DNA from: Strigops habroptila | Taxonomy: Eukaryota; Chordata; Aves; Psittaciformes; Psittacidae | Assembly (NCBI RefSeq): GCF_004027225.2 | Contig: NC_044279.2 | Coordinates: forward strand, 48,012,744 to 48,076,743 | Length of the DNA: 64,000 nucleotides | Reading direction: 5' to 3' | Shown here: in pieces, positions 47,101 to 60,800 of the stretch | Numbering within the stretch: position 1 is the first letter of the stretch | Layout: the number at the start of each line of letters is the position of its first letter | Translations under genes and position numbers: made by a program | The notes under the pieces: generated by a model | The model's input: only the letters and a program-made list of their open reading frames with translations | Databases searched by the model: none | What the model was told of the DNA's origin: nothing

Positions 47101-49479
47101 ACTTAAAAGTATTTGTATACTGCTATCTGCTGTAGTTCCAAGGAACACAGAACACCCTAATCCTGCAGAGCGCAAGGAATAGCTTTTCCAGGGAATCAGG
47201 AGAGTGACATGCAGGCAGGTAGGGCCACCTGCATCTGCATAATTGCAGCAAAGAGACACAAGATTCCTCCCCCTTCCTTGTTTACTTTATGCACAAGACA
47301 GTCTTTTGCCTAGGGTCACCATTCTCCACTCTCATATGGATCTGTCAGATGGCCAGAGCTCTGGGGAAGCCTTCTTTTAAAGCAGGGAAAACATCATTAT
47401 AAAACCCCAAAATCTCAAGAAGAAAATTTAAAGTCGTGGGCTTTTGGAGGTAAGTATCTGTGATTTTGATTTCAAGATGATAGGGTGTGTTTCTTACTTG
47501 TCTAAGAACCCGTGATAAAACAGTTGACCCTGCCCACTGCAAGTCTTAATCACTATAAACATCAACCACAGCATGAGTTCCTGGTTTCGAAGATTAAAAC
47601 TTCTGCCGTGGTAAGAGTTAACAAAAATAATGTGGGTCTGTTTCATTGGGAAAAGACTATTCTGTTTTTTCTGCCCTAGTTTGGATAACTTTATGCCTTT
47701 GTCAGGAACATAAATCTTCAATATAGTATTATAATTCCTATGAAAAACTACAGCTGTTGGCAACAGAATTCCATTCTTTCTAGGAACAGCAAGGAGTTAC
47801 CCAACATTTTTTGCACTGAGTAAAAAAATACAAGCTTTGATGGTGTTTCTTTATCAGAATGTTTTTCTGATCTCTCTCCGCTCAGGAATGTCTCTGCCCA
47901 ATTATTATATTTCTCTCTATACTATATGTTGCTATAAAATTATTTACTTCTTAAAGTGTTAGTACTGCACCGCTTTGTAGTTTAGATGACTTCTCCATTT
48001 CACAGGAAATTGCAACATACTGAGAAAGAGTAAAGTCTGAGATACAGCATTTACCAAAGGAGTTCTGCAGCAGCTGTTGCTATCTGGGAAATGTTAGTGA
48101 ATTTGAGGCATGGAGTTACACAGAATTGTCTTGGAAAAGCTGTTCTCTCACAACTAAGCAAGAAATATTTTCTGATGCATGATTTTGCTGTTGTTGTTGT
48201 GGTATCTCATCAGCAGTCTGCATTAGGGTCCTGTTAGACTTCTGTGAGTTTTTTTGATTTGAACAGATTTTGGTGTGGTTGGGGTTTTTCCCTGGATGTG
48301 TGGGGAGCATGTGTTCTCATATAGCTATATAAAGCTTTGTATTGTGTAACACTTTGGACAAAGCATGCAAATACAAAACAAAGCAAAATATGTACTTCTG
48401 TTGAGAAAGCACACACCCCCCCGCCCTCCCTGCTTTCTCAAAGTCCTTTTTACACAGCTGGATTGTAGGTTTCTAAGAATTAAGATTCAAATGAACAGCA
48501 TTAGGACATGCAAAAGTTTAGCATCTCCTCTTACCTTTTGTTGGCTGCTTCCTGCCCTCTTCCTGTCCTGCTTCCTCTCACGACTAATGCAGTGAGGAAA
48601 CAGCCTGGTCTCTTGCCTTTTCCATTTGGATGTCAGATAGAAGAGCAGCTGATGAATTCCTTTTCTGTAAAATGGTGGCAGAAAACAGTGTTTTTTCCCT
48701 TTCTTCTCTTTCCCTCCCCTTTCGTGTATAGTCCAGTGGCAGAAGGAGGAGTTTCCTGCTGTGTATGTCTGAAGGAAAGGGATGGGCTTAGCAGCCTTGG
48801 CCACACTGGGTAGACCTGGAGATGAAGGAATGCCCTTGTGCCACATCCCAATGCCTGGAGGCTATAGAAAATGTTCTCTGGAGAGATTCAAAGGCATCCT
48901 CGTAGGAGAATTTCCCAAACTCTTTTCCACATTCCCATCTTCCCTGAAAATTGGGTGTTACATTTATGGCTGTGGCTTTGTTCTGACTGCTGCAATATCT
49001 GTGAAGTCTGGCATTAAAGGTTTGTGTCCACACTCAACTGCATGCATCATGACATGGACAAGTAATTAACTTCCCTGGTTCTACAGAGCATTCTGTGTAC
49101 ATATTTTGGTTTTAATGTGTGTATGAATGTAAGATTTTCTCCTTTTTTTACAGTTAAGGAATATTTGCTTTGTTGCTTTTTTGCTGTGTTAATAATCAGC
49201 TGTGTTTATGCTGCTTACATTTGTGTTTTTCACTTTGAGAAGCCCAAATCTCAGGCATCACTGTTAAGAACTATAGTGTTTCCTGCCCAATCTCAAACAG
49301 TTTCTTTCAAGTAAGCTAATGGAGAGATACAACCTACTTGGTGTCATCTTCAGTAACACAAATGTGTGAGGCTAACAGTATAGATTTAATAAAAATACAG
49401 TCCCTGGAAACAGGTGAGGAGGAGTGAGTTCTGGCAAGAGAAGTGTTTTGGCCAGCTGTGCCTGATCAACTACTCATAA

Positions 49480-50193
49480 CCAGTGCCACTAAGAGGAAAC
49501 AATGGGATTGAAGACTCCTTGGTGTCGGGAATGGAGGCATCCATCTGCTGACCAGATTTCCAAAGTTTGCTGTTTCCCCTGGGACTGGATCCAGGATATC
49601 ACAGAGGATGCCAAGGCCTGGCCAAGCGTCAGACTTTGCAACTCTCATGTGGGCACTAGTAGTACTTCAGCAGATTAAGGATGACTACAGGGTTCAGAGA
49701 TCCCATGTGAAGGCATGGAGCCCAAGCAGCGTTCTCCATTCTGCCATTCAAGGGGAAAAACCTGGGCAGGGGAACTCCATCCTGCATATTCACATCTGTC
49801 TGTGCACCTGGTGTCATGGCAGCGCTTGGAACTCTATGACCACAGGATTTTTTTCACCTTTTCAAGAAATGGGGACTGCTAGGGACAGATGGGATCAACT
49901 CGATAGTGGGGGGCAAAAGTGTCTTGCCCAGGAGGTCTGCACAGTTCCAGCACTGTGGTGTCATTGGATTTGCGGAGCCATGGCAGGATAGTTCACACAA
50001 CTGCAGTGACATAGTGCATGGCCTCAGGTTCTTAGACAAGGATGCCATTGCAGTCTTTTCAAAGGAGTGTCATGAATGCACAGAGCTTTGCTATTCCCTG
50101 GGAAACAGGCTGGTCAAGAGCTTATGGGTTAGGATTAGAAGGGAGCTCAGTAAGAGAGACATTTTGGTGGCATCTTTTATAGGGCTTCCTGAT
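49480..50193 (+). repeat. Old CR1 LINE, 5' UTR part (outer element)
   Basis: The sequence follows the CR1 5' region as I remember it: the gaggcatccatctgctgacc block, gatatcacagaggatgccaa, ggtgtcatggcagcgcttgg, ggatagttcacacaactg and a ggttaggattagaaggg block, in order and in sense orientation. It is strongly diverged. It breaks off at about 50193, where another CR1 is inserted, and resumes at about 50560. Confidence 0.8.
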
Positions 50194-50559
50194 TGAGAAG
50201 AGGTAGAGCCTGGAGAAGAGAAGATAGCAGCTTTCCAGTACCTACAAAGAGGATATAAAGAGAAGACAGGGATAGGCTCTACACAGCAATGCATAGTGGG
50301 AAGATGAGAGGTGAAGGGTGTTTGTTGGAGTGGGAGATTCTAACTGGCTCTAAGGAGAGATTTTTCATCATAAGGGGGATCAAGAAGCAGAACAGGGACC
50401 CAGAGAGGTTCAGTAGTCTTCATCCATGGAGGTTTTCAAGACCCTTCTAGATAGAATACTGAACAACATGGTCTGGTCTCAGAGCTGACCCTGCTTTCAA
50501 GGGGAGGTCAGACAGGAAGCCTCCTGAGGTCTCTTCCAACCCAAATTTCCCTCTGATCC
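50194..50559 (+). repeat. CR1 3' end nested inside an older CR1
   Basis: A 5'-truncated CR1 3' end runs from gcctggagaagagaag through a caggaagtt-equivalent region to ggtctcttccaacccaaatt. It interrupts the outer CR1: sequence before it ends in the outer element's cctgat block and sequence after it resumes with aatgaagccttctt of the same element. Boundaries are good to about 10 bases. Confidence 0.75.
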
Positions 50560-52707
50560 AATGAAGCCTTCTTAAAAGGATTCTATCACAGGCCGTGGTT
50601 CTCAGGAAATCTTTAACAACCCTGGTGTCTACTGGGAATGTGACACAGTTCCAGGAGGCTTCCAGAAGCAGGGACAATATCTTGATGAATGTCCTCAATG
50701 CAAAAACTAAGGGAGGTGCTCTACTAGCCTACTCACAAACAAGGAACAGCTGTCTCGGGATGTGGTTGTTAATATCAGTCTTGAATGCAGTTACCATGCA
50801 GTGCTCAAGTTTAAGACAGAGAAGAGAGGAAAGCAGGTAGCAGTGTAAAGGTCCTGGACTTCAGCTTGTTCATAAAACTAGTTGATGGGACACTCTGGGA
50901 GACAGTTCTGAAGGCCAAAAGCACCCAGGAGACCTGACTAATCATCATGGAAAACCTCTTCGAAGCATAAAAATGGCCCCCGAAAAGCAGCAGGCATGGT
51001 AGGAGACTAGCTTGGTTAAAAAGGGAACTCCCAGCTGAGTTCAAGTTCAAAGAGGAATTGTCTAACAGGTGGAAGTGAGAACAGGCTACCCAGGAGCAAT
51101 ATAGAAGCATTCTGTGGGCTTTTAGGGATAGAGTTATGAAGGGCAGAGCTCATCTGTGTTTGAAACCATTCAAGGATGTGAAGGGCAACAAGATAGGTTT
51201 CTACAGGTACACTGGCAATGAAGGAAGCCTAAGACAACCCCTGAAGAAGGGCACAGAAGAGGCTGGGTCTTCATATGTGAAGACTGCTGTGTGTTGTCTC
51301 TGGTCTCTGTGCCTAGTAGTGGAATTTGGATAAGGGAGATGATGTGTCTAGTAGAAGAGAATTGAGTTAGGAACTACCTGAATAGAGTGGACATACGCAC
51401 ATCCACAGAGCTGGATGGAATGTGTTTGAGGGTGCTGAGGGAGCCAGCCTATGTCTTTGAGAGGCTGTTTTCTGTCATGTTTGTTAGGCTGTGGTAAGCC
51501 AGATGCACAAAGTACAGTGACGTGACTGGGAACAGCCAGCTCGGGTTTACCACAGATAAATCAAGCTTGTGCAACCTGATTCTTGCCTTCTGTGGTAAAA
51601 TATGTTATTTAATTGACTTCAGCAAGGCTTTCAGCACACTCTTATAGCAGTCTTGTGGCTAGCTGGGAAGATACAGGCTGAATGGGTGGACTGCACAGTG
51701 GGTGAAAAAAAGGCAAGACCACCAGGCTTAAAGGATGGTTGGTGGTTCAATATCCATCTAACTGAAGGCTAGTTCCAGTCAAGTTCCTCAGGGCTGACAG
51801 TGGGACTAATCCTGTTTAACCTTTTTGTCACTGACCTGAGCGATGGGAGGGACTGCATCTTCAGGAAGTTTTAGGTGAATTAACTTTGTTTGTACACTTG
51901 TCGGTGTTCTGGGATCTTCTGAACTGTGCCTAAAGCAAAGGATGACTTGAGGCCTTGGGGATCATTTGGGACGGAAGACTAGGGCTGCCTCTCAGAGGGA
52001 TCCCAGCAAGCTGGATGAATGGGCCAGCAAGAACCTCATGACGTTCAGCAGAAGTGTCAAGCTGTGCACCTGGGATACAGAATTCCCACAATATAATCCA
52101 AGATGGACACTGACTGGCCAGTTGCAACTCTGCAGAAAAGAAGTTGGATGTCTTGATAGAAAGCAGGTGTGATGACGAAGACTAACCACACACAGGACTG
52201 CATCAGCAAGAGCAAAGCCAGCAGGCTGAGGGAAGTGATTATTCCCTTGTACTTGGTATTAGGGTCTGTTTTTAAAATGCTATGTCAGTACAAGGGAAAG
52301 ATTGACAAACCAGAGTCCTGTGGAGCACTACTGAAGTAGTTAGTTTAACATGAAACACAAAGTCTGAGACAACTGAGTTTGCTCTTGAAGAAGAGAAGGC
52401 CAAGTAGACTCAGAAAAGGTGGAGTCAGTCTCTGCCTGTAGGTGTGCAGCAAAAGGAAAAGGAGTGGCGGCCACAGGTCATAGCAAGGGAAATTCTGATT
52501 GGATATAAGGAAAAAAAATCATAAGACAGGTTAAGCACTGGCCACCCAAGGTTGCAGCTCAAGTGGGGTTGCCCAAAGAGGTTTTAGAATCTCCATGCTT
52601 GGAGACAGTCAACACTCAACAGTAGAAGACCCTGAGCAACCTGATCAGACTTTGAAGCTGGCCTTGCAGGTCCCTCCCAACCTAAATTTTTCTGTGATTC
52701 TATAAAC
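50560..52707 (+). repeat. Old CR1 LINE, ORF2 and 3' end (outer element)
   Basis: This continues the outer CR1: ggccgtggttctcagg, accctggtgtctactgg, the aagggcaacaagataggttt block, reverse-transcriptase-domain remnants around 51420-51850 (ttgacttcagcaaggcttt and aagttcctcaggg), cagcaagaacctcatgacgt, and the 3' end with cctcccaaccta and GTGATTCTATAA. Stops and frameshifts run throughout, so it is a dead copy. With 49480-50193 it makes one of the longer CR1 copies one would expect, from the 5' UTR to the tail but with internal deletions. Confidence 0.85.
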
Positions 52708-55700
52708 TTGGCATCATACTCAGTATTTGGGATTTCAATCCAAATATAACTAGTGCTGACATAGGACACTTCGGATATGTATGCGTGACTTCCAGCTCAG
52801 ATTAGGAATGTGCTTTTTAAGTGAGTTGGAGTATTTGAATTAGATATCTTTCAGGTGAATCTAAACAGGAAAATGTGCTCTGGGTGTTCATGGAGTCCAT
52901 AGGACCAGCCTCGAGCCAGTTAGAAGTGAAACCTTCCAGCTTTGTGGGGTCTGAATGGCAGATCCTTAGCATCATCTGTGTCATCTATAGGTTCTCTCCT
53001 ATCGCTCTGTATTGCTTGCTAATACAGACACAGCCCAGTGGATGAGGTGGTTTTGTCCATAAGCACCTGCAGTCTTTGAATCCTTTCTTCCCAAAATTCT
53101 GTGTTCATGCATACATATAGGTGTAGATGTACATCATATCAGGGATGCTGTTGCATGCAAATAAATGCCCCCCTTTTTTTTTTCTTTGATTATTTAAGTA
53201 TCTCTATTTCCCAGAGTTTATAGTACTGTTTCTCATCTTGGGGTATGTTCATTCTAAATAGCTTACAGAGTTCACTACCTGTAGTTTTCCATTAGACAAA
53301 GTATCTTAATTGTCTGTTCAATTTCCTCTTCAACTTGCATCACAGTATGATAAAATCATGTCCGTGTCTTATAGTCCCAAAAACATTCATAATTGCATGA
53401 TCCTTGAGATCTTTTGTTAATTGTTGCCAGCCTCCCTCTGTTGGTCTTTTCTCAGGATGTGGCAAGGCAGCCATTGAAAAAGCTTTGTTCAGACAATAAA
53501 ATTGTTTTCTAGAACAGACTGGAAACTTTCTTGTAAGGACTTGATCTGCAGCATGATAAAGCCACTTGTAAACATGAAAAAGCAAGATGCAGTTGTTATT
53601 TTTGCATTATGTCATCAGTATAGACATTCTATTGATACTCATTAATGGTCCTTGTGGGCCATAGATATATACTAATATATGCTTCAGATTAACTGGGAGA
53701 ACTTCCTACTCACGACTTTGTAGACTTCTTTTAATTAAATTTTTCTTCATTAGCATGCTCCTTCAGAGCTGGCTAGCCCTTCTTTTAGCACTTCCAGAAT
53801 TGCCTTGTAGCTCCATCTGAAAATGTTTGTTTAATTTTTGTATTCCCATTTCATGGGGAAAATCTATTGTCTTTCATAAATTTGGCCTATGCACGCTGTT
53901 TTATAAAAACCCACAACCAAGCAGCAAACACACCCACCTTAACTTGAACACGTTCCGGAGGCTGCATGGCCATCCGGAGTCAGTAAAAATGTTAACTAGT
54001 GTCTCACAGTGGAAGTTTGACTCCAGTGAAGTCAGAAGCCAGACTCCGGTGACCAGAACAGGACAAAGGTCTTGCCACTGATGACTGAAATGTTCTCTCT
54101 GGGGAAGGAATGAGCGCTACGCTGTCTTCCTTATGCTGACAGGGCAGCATGTCTTGACCTTCAAGAAAAATCATCTCTGCAGCTGAAAACCTATTACTAG
54201 TTCAGGCTCCGCGCTGCTTTTGCCTGTCAACTGAGAATATCAGCAGTGATGTGACTTACTTCTCACTGCGAAATGTCACTTGTTTGGCAAAGGTCAGGAA
54301 GTTCAGTTAATTATGTATGGTTATTACATCTTGAAGCCCTGCCTGTGTTGCCATATGCAGCTAAGCTTTCCTTCCAGATTTGTTTATGGTCATATGTATG
54401 TTTATATGAATGAGAACTAGAGCACCTGGCTATCACTAGTTATTACCTCAGAGTGAAGCAGCTGTGGTTTATCTTGTTAGTTTATGGTTTTGTATACAAG
54501 ACTTTTAAAGCCAATTTTTATCTATTTGACAATTGTCTATGTAAACAGAAAACCAGTCTTGTTGCTTCTTTAGCCATTAGACCATTGTTCCAGTATAATG
54601 TTAGACCTTTGTAAGTTTTCTTCATGCTCTCGCTTTGTCTGTGAATAGATTTGTGTTGCCTCATAACACTGAGGTATTATTGGCAAGGAGATGTACACAT
54701 GTTTTGACAAACACCTCTGCTGTGAACTTAAGCGAAGCTTCTGTGTTTCTTCCAATCTACATTTAGAGAAGGAGCCGATTTGATTTATACTATACAGTTT
54801 GTGTGTGCAGGAAATAAGCTTTAATGCATCGAGTCAAGGGGAATAAATTGCTGTTAATGCGCCACTTCTTCTGGCAGCCTTCTTAATCTTAGTGTTTCAC
54901 CACCTTGCCTGGGATTTTCAAAAGGACTCACAGTTAACCCAAGCTTACGCAACCCTTCTCCCCTCAAGGTCAAGGGTAAGCTCCCTTTGGCTTTAAAAAA
55001 GGCAATTTTAGTCCTGTGCTGATGCTTTTCAAAGTCTTAGCTTTCATTTGTAGTTAATAATATGTTGACCTCTTTAACGGATGGCCTGTTTCAGTCTTTG
55101 GATCTCTCTAATAGCACATGTGCTATGGTTGGGTGAAAGGACTTTACACAGGTAAAGGGTTGACTGTGCCCCTTGCCAGCCCTGGGGGTCTTTGCATGGC
55201 TCTGGTGGGAGGTAGGCTTCCTCCACAGATAGCTGGTGCTGCCTTTAAGCAAGACCATAAGGATCCTCAGCAAAATAACTGTTGAGAAAGAAAAGCTGGA
55301 ACCAAAAGGAAACCTGGTACTTTCTAGTATTTCTGTGTGAAGAAAGTATTTCTTTAAATATGTTTTTATTTACTGTAGGGGATGGCTGTGTTTGCTCAGC
55401 TTTTCAAAGCGACGTGTTATTTATTCTTACTCCTCTTCTGTTTAATTAAAAAGTAATGTATTTCGCTGTGATCCAGTTCTGCCACATCCCACGTAAGATT
55501 AGCTTCATCTTGATATCCTTGAACAGCAATTGGTGCAGTTAGGGTTGCAAAGTGCTCTCATCATCCCCTCTGTTCACATGCTCATGGTGGATCTGACGAG
55601 TTCACCTGCAAAACGCTTGTTTTTAAAGAAATGTCAGGTTATATCTAGAACTGCCAGACAGCTGTTTGCAGTAGAAATTAACTCGTGATTCTTGGGGAAT

Positions 55701-57810
55701 TCCTCTTGCAGGCACCCAGATCCAGAAGCCTTAAATCTTTCCCCATGGAGCTGCTGGCTGTGCCCACGGCCAGGTCCCCGGGCACCACAGCTTTTGCAGT
55801 TGGCGCTCCCCAGGTGCTTCAAAGCCTGCTTTTGGTAGGTCCCAGGCTGCCTGCCTCTCAACAGTGCCGAGCAGTTCAGCACCTTGTCACAGCCAGCGCT
55901 GGGACACGTGGCCAGACGTTCCTCCAGTGATCTCACCCGCGAGGCTGGATCCTGTGGGTGCACACGGGTCAGATGGTGCTGCGTCCCTGATGTGCAGCTC
56001 TTTGCATGGAATAGTTTAACATTAATATGACCCCACAGATTAACAGGTAGGATATCACCTTGGGACTTGACGTCTTGGACATGCATCTGCAGTTCATATG
56101 AGCGGTGCCTGTCAGCTGTTTCACTCCAAGAGAGAGCTCTAATCTTGAATTTTGACTAAAGTCCTTCCAGTAGTTAAAGAAATGTATCTGAAGTCCCAGA
56201 AAGAGCTAAGATAGGGCTTGAGTTCCTCTCTTCGTTGTTTCATCTGGGCTAATTGAGGCAGCTTCTCACTTGGCACACAGGCATGTGAATCCCCTTTTTA
56301 ATGCCTCTAACTTTGCCCAGAAATGGTGCATGGACTTTAGTGAAATAATTCAGACCTGTTCTGTGGGAAGGGGATTGATGATAAACCTGTGTCTCTGCCT
56401 TGCACCTGAATGGAGGAGAATTTACCCTATAACTGAGAGTCTCGTTTTCATTTATCACTATTTGTTTATATATTTCATTTATCCTAGTTCTCATATATAG
56501 CAGTGTTAGAGTGTCTTTAAATTGTTCAACTAAGTGCATAACTTTCCTTTTCCTATGCAAAGGATAGATACATACATTTAACTTGTCTCTTTAAAGTTAT
56601 TACCTGGGTTAGGGATTTTTCAGCTTCAAGTATGACCAATGTGTAAAATACAGGTAAGAAAAAAATGGGTAATAATACCTATTTAGCACAAATGTCTGCT
56701 ATATTATTAAAAGGCTGTTACCATACTTCTGTTTAGATAAAACTAAGTTGGTCAGCTCCTGGTGTTTCACTGTGTTGATCTGATGTCTTGCACAAAGCAA
56801 AGGCCTGAAAGGAACTCCTGAGTCTTCTGAAGCTGATGGTCATCTTACATGGTGTCCATATCCCAACTAGTGGAAACATGCGCGTTGCTAAAATTTGTTT
56901 AATTGGAATAGCTAGTTAAGAGGCCTGAGATAATGTATTTTTCTTGTCAAACTCAACCTGCAAACATTTATTTGTGTGGCTATGCATGTTAGCATGCTTT
57001 TTGGCCTCTGTTGGATTATGTGCTCTAAATTTACTTTAATTATCCACAGGATTGGGCCATAATGTATAAACAGAGTCTGTAGGAGTGAAAACAACTATGT
57101 TTCCGCTGAAGGATGCACAGGGGGATATTGCAGGGTTGTATGTGTGTTTTTGTTCTGTTAGCATGTTTCTTTTGTTTTCAATTTGCCACCTACGGTAGTG
57201 TAAAGAATAAACATCAAATCATGTAGAGAAAAAGTGAATCTCAGTAGTTGGTGCCTTTCCATTCAGACTAACATCAGGAAGAATTGAAGTGTAAACTCTG
57301 CTGTTCACTTGAGTTTCATGCTCTAGCCTGCTGCATGCCAAAGTGTTTTCCTTGCTAATGCTGATCAGAAGCATTCCTAGTGTGATTACATGTCCACTGC
57401 AGTGTTCATTTTGCCTTTGGTATGTGCACCCTTGTACAAAATTGTTAGCATACCAGGCTCTGGTTTAGAAGATTTCTCCCTGTTTGTTTTATGAAGCTGG
57501 ATAAGAAGGGAAATGTGATATACAGCCTTGAATTTATGATTTAAGAGCTTTCACTTCAGCTGCTCAGTAGCCCCTGCACTTGGTAAAATCCTTCCTGTAT
57601 CTCTGAGTATTTTTTGTTGACAGTGACTATATTCTGATTAAGAAAGCAATGTACTGGGTTTCTCTCCTCTTGTTCTGCCTGCACAAATGTACTATTGCTT
57701 CCCATTCAAAACCTCTTTGATGAGTGCTGAATTCACTTTGGGACTTTTTAAAGAAAAAAAATCTTGTTAATGGCAGCAACAGTAACCCCGTGAGATTCCC
57801 TGCAAGTCTT

Positions 57811-57856
57811 CTGTAATCTGGAGACAGATTGTAATCTGTAATCTGTAATCTGTAAA
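57811..57856 (+). repeat. Heptamer microsatellite (GTAATCT)n
   Basis: Three exact GTAATCT units run from 57831 to 57851 and begin a fourth. One isolated unit at 57812-57818 precedes them, separated by a short spacer. Confidence 0.85.
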
Positions 57857-60800
57857 TGTTAGGAAAGGCAGAACTAGCTTTCGCTTTTGTGAATAAGCCT
57901 TTCACATTGATCTTAGGCATTAGATTTTGTGTACTTGTTAGTATCCAGCCCTCCTGATAGTGTCCCTCAAGATGAAGTTCACCATGGTACACTTCTTCAG
58001 GTTGGTTTTTCAACTACAGCATTCTTTTGTTGAATACTATCAAATACTGGGTAACTTTTGTCCATAAAGCTTTGGAGGAGATATACAGGATGTCCATGTC
58101 TTCATAATGCTTTCACATTAACTGCTTCCTCCTGGTATGAATTACTTGTGCAGGACACAGCATTGCTAGTGCTTCTTGTAGTAAATAAGACGCTGTCCAG
58201 TTAAAATTGCAAACCCTCCAGTTTAAGTACAGACACTATTTTTTGTGTGTGCTGTCCTTATCTTGCAGGTTGCTTCTGGGAAACTGTCATCGTGTCTGTA
58301 ACGTTGTCTGAGATACACACATCCAGACAAGTCTGGAGCTTTTCAGACTTCATCACTGTCTTGCATTACTGTCTATGGGATAATTATGAACTCCTTCTGC
58401 ACAAGGCTGGAGAATACCGGAAGTCCTGGATTTGGGGATCTAATAACTTCTAATCCGGTAGCATCAGAGCAGGCACAGTCCCAAAGCATGCCTATTCCTG
58501 GTGGGGAGACTGAGGTGGTAAGAGATTCTGTACTGCCAGGCATTAATTAGCCTTCTGATTTGGCACCAGTTAACGTTTTTACACCTTTAGGTTTTGCAGT
58601 GATAAACAAAGTCCTTCTCTCCTATTCTATGCCGTAAGTGTGGCTTTTTGCTTTTCCTATTGCATAGTTCCTATAAAAGTCATTGCCCTAGCCCTTTTTC
58701 TTCCCACAGAATTACCACCAAACTTAGTTACTCAGATTTAGTTACTCAGACTGCTAAGTTTATCTTATGCATCAAGAAAAGCATTTATATTGTCATATTA
58801 TTAATAAAGAGTTACTCTCTGCATAGATTAAGTCCTTTGGTTTATTGAGTAAGCTAATAGAGGTATAAAAAAATCCCCTGAAAAGCCACTTGTAATCCTA
58901 TACCCCTTCCATTCAATCTTCCAATTTCAAATGGCCCCCAAAATCTTCCCATTTTAAATGTCCCCCTTTCTCCTTATCAGGTTCCAGTCATGACTGAGCC
59001 ACAACTTCTGAGCTTTTTCCCCATTCTGGATAGTTTTTTCCTTGTCAGTTTACTATTTCCATGCGCATAACCCTTTCACTGATCAGTTAATGTTATAACA
59101 CATAGTCGATTTAATTCTGAGGCGCAAAGCACATTGATTGTTCATACCAGAGAAGAGTTTAATAGCAATCAAACAACATCTTCTTTAAAGATCTAAAAGC
59201 AAAGTTATTACTTGAACCTTTTTCTAGGATTGCATGTCCTACCTTTGTCAGGATATTTGAAGTGGGTATGTTACTATTTCACGTCTTTTCTTATCAGCTT
59301 CTGAGTCCAATGGTATCACAAGGTTAAAAAACATACCATCGGCACATAGAATATATAAGGTGTGAGGAAATGACTGCTTTGCTTCACCATGGAGAACTGC
59401 TTTGAGTTATCTGCATGCTTATTTTCTGCGTGACACTGAAATTTGGTATCACATTTGGATTTTTGGATGCAATTTCTTCCTTGTGTTAAAAATTGTTAAC
59501 ATCAAAATGACCCCAAAGTGTCTTCCTTCTACAAAAGCTGTTCGTCTTTCTTTTGCAGTGGTAAGATTCATGCTTGTGATCATGGTCTTTTATCTTTTCC
59601 AGGTTGTAATATATAAATTCTAATATACAGTTGTGATTACTGCTTTGTCCTTAAATCATTGCAGCTGTGCAGCAGAGACACCCACTGATTCCTGACCTCA
59701 GCTGATGGGCTTGCTCCTCATACTATTCTTTTTAGATTTTCTCACCTTGGTTTTGAAAAAGGGGCTTTCTGAAGGCTTACTCATAATCATATCCTATCCT
59801 TGCATAGCCTACATTACAGACTTTACAGGGTTCTTTGCTTTGCCTTTGAGCTGTAGGGTCATATATGCTTTGATGTTTGGGGTTTTTTTTTCTACCACGT
59901 GTGGGATCCATTATGTTATTTAGTAATATTCCTTCTCCTATAGTAGTCTTGCAGTTGCTCAGAAAACTTCCTGACCAGTGAAATCTTAGCTGTAAAAGGA
60001 GAGATGCTTGAGGTTTTGTTCAGTATTTCCATAATACACCCACCGGGTTGAGCGATGATGAAAGGACAGCCATGCTGGGTCTGTCTTGCTTAATATACTC
60101 ACTGCATCAAGGAACTCACCATTAACCTTTGTCTGGCTCTGTCAAGCTGTACAGCCACAGCACCATGAAAGGAAGCTTGACTGGGGGAATCCCAACAGTG
60201 GGGTAGGACATCTTTCTACTCTCTTTTGCTGTCCTGTCTCCAGACAGAGAGGTGCCAGGTGGCATTTTTGCTGGTTTCTTAATATGTCTTTGGGAAATGG
60301 TGTCAGAAATGCCTTGTTTGAGGCTCTCCTTTGCCCCCCCGTTCTTATATTTTTTTACCGCCTTGACCCTCAACCCTCTCTTTTTCCCTTGATCATCATA
60401 TGCAGTCATTTTCTTGGTTTCCCCGCATCTGTCCCTCTGATGCCTATCTCTGGTGGGAAAGCCAGTCAGGACAGTGATCTAGGAAAGGATAAGTTGAGAG
60501 TGAGTATTTAATCTCAGGGTTTTCAGTGGCTTCCTTTTTAGGAATAGGTTTTAGGACTCAGTTTGATTTTTTTTTTATTTGACTGGAGGTAGCTTATCAA
60601 AGTTCTGTCTTTTAACACCATAGTCATCATTATTTTCATGCAGTGATAATACAACACATACCTGAAGAAAGCGCATATGCCATGTCTGGAACACCGAAAT
60701 GAATTACCTCAGACATAAAGGCAGAAGGCAATCACTCAAAACAAGGTATGATTTAGGATCAAGATACAGGAAATGTGCTATTAGATAATCTTCCCCCACC

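Noticed and set aside
51136-51333. 65-codon frame that looks protein-like in CRADD intron 2
   Set aside because: It is a remnant of CR1 ORF2 within the old LINE copy, not a host gene.
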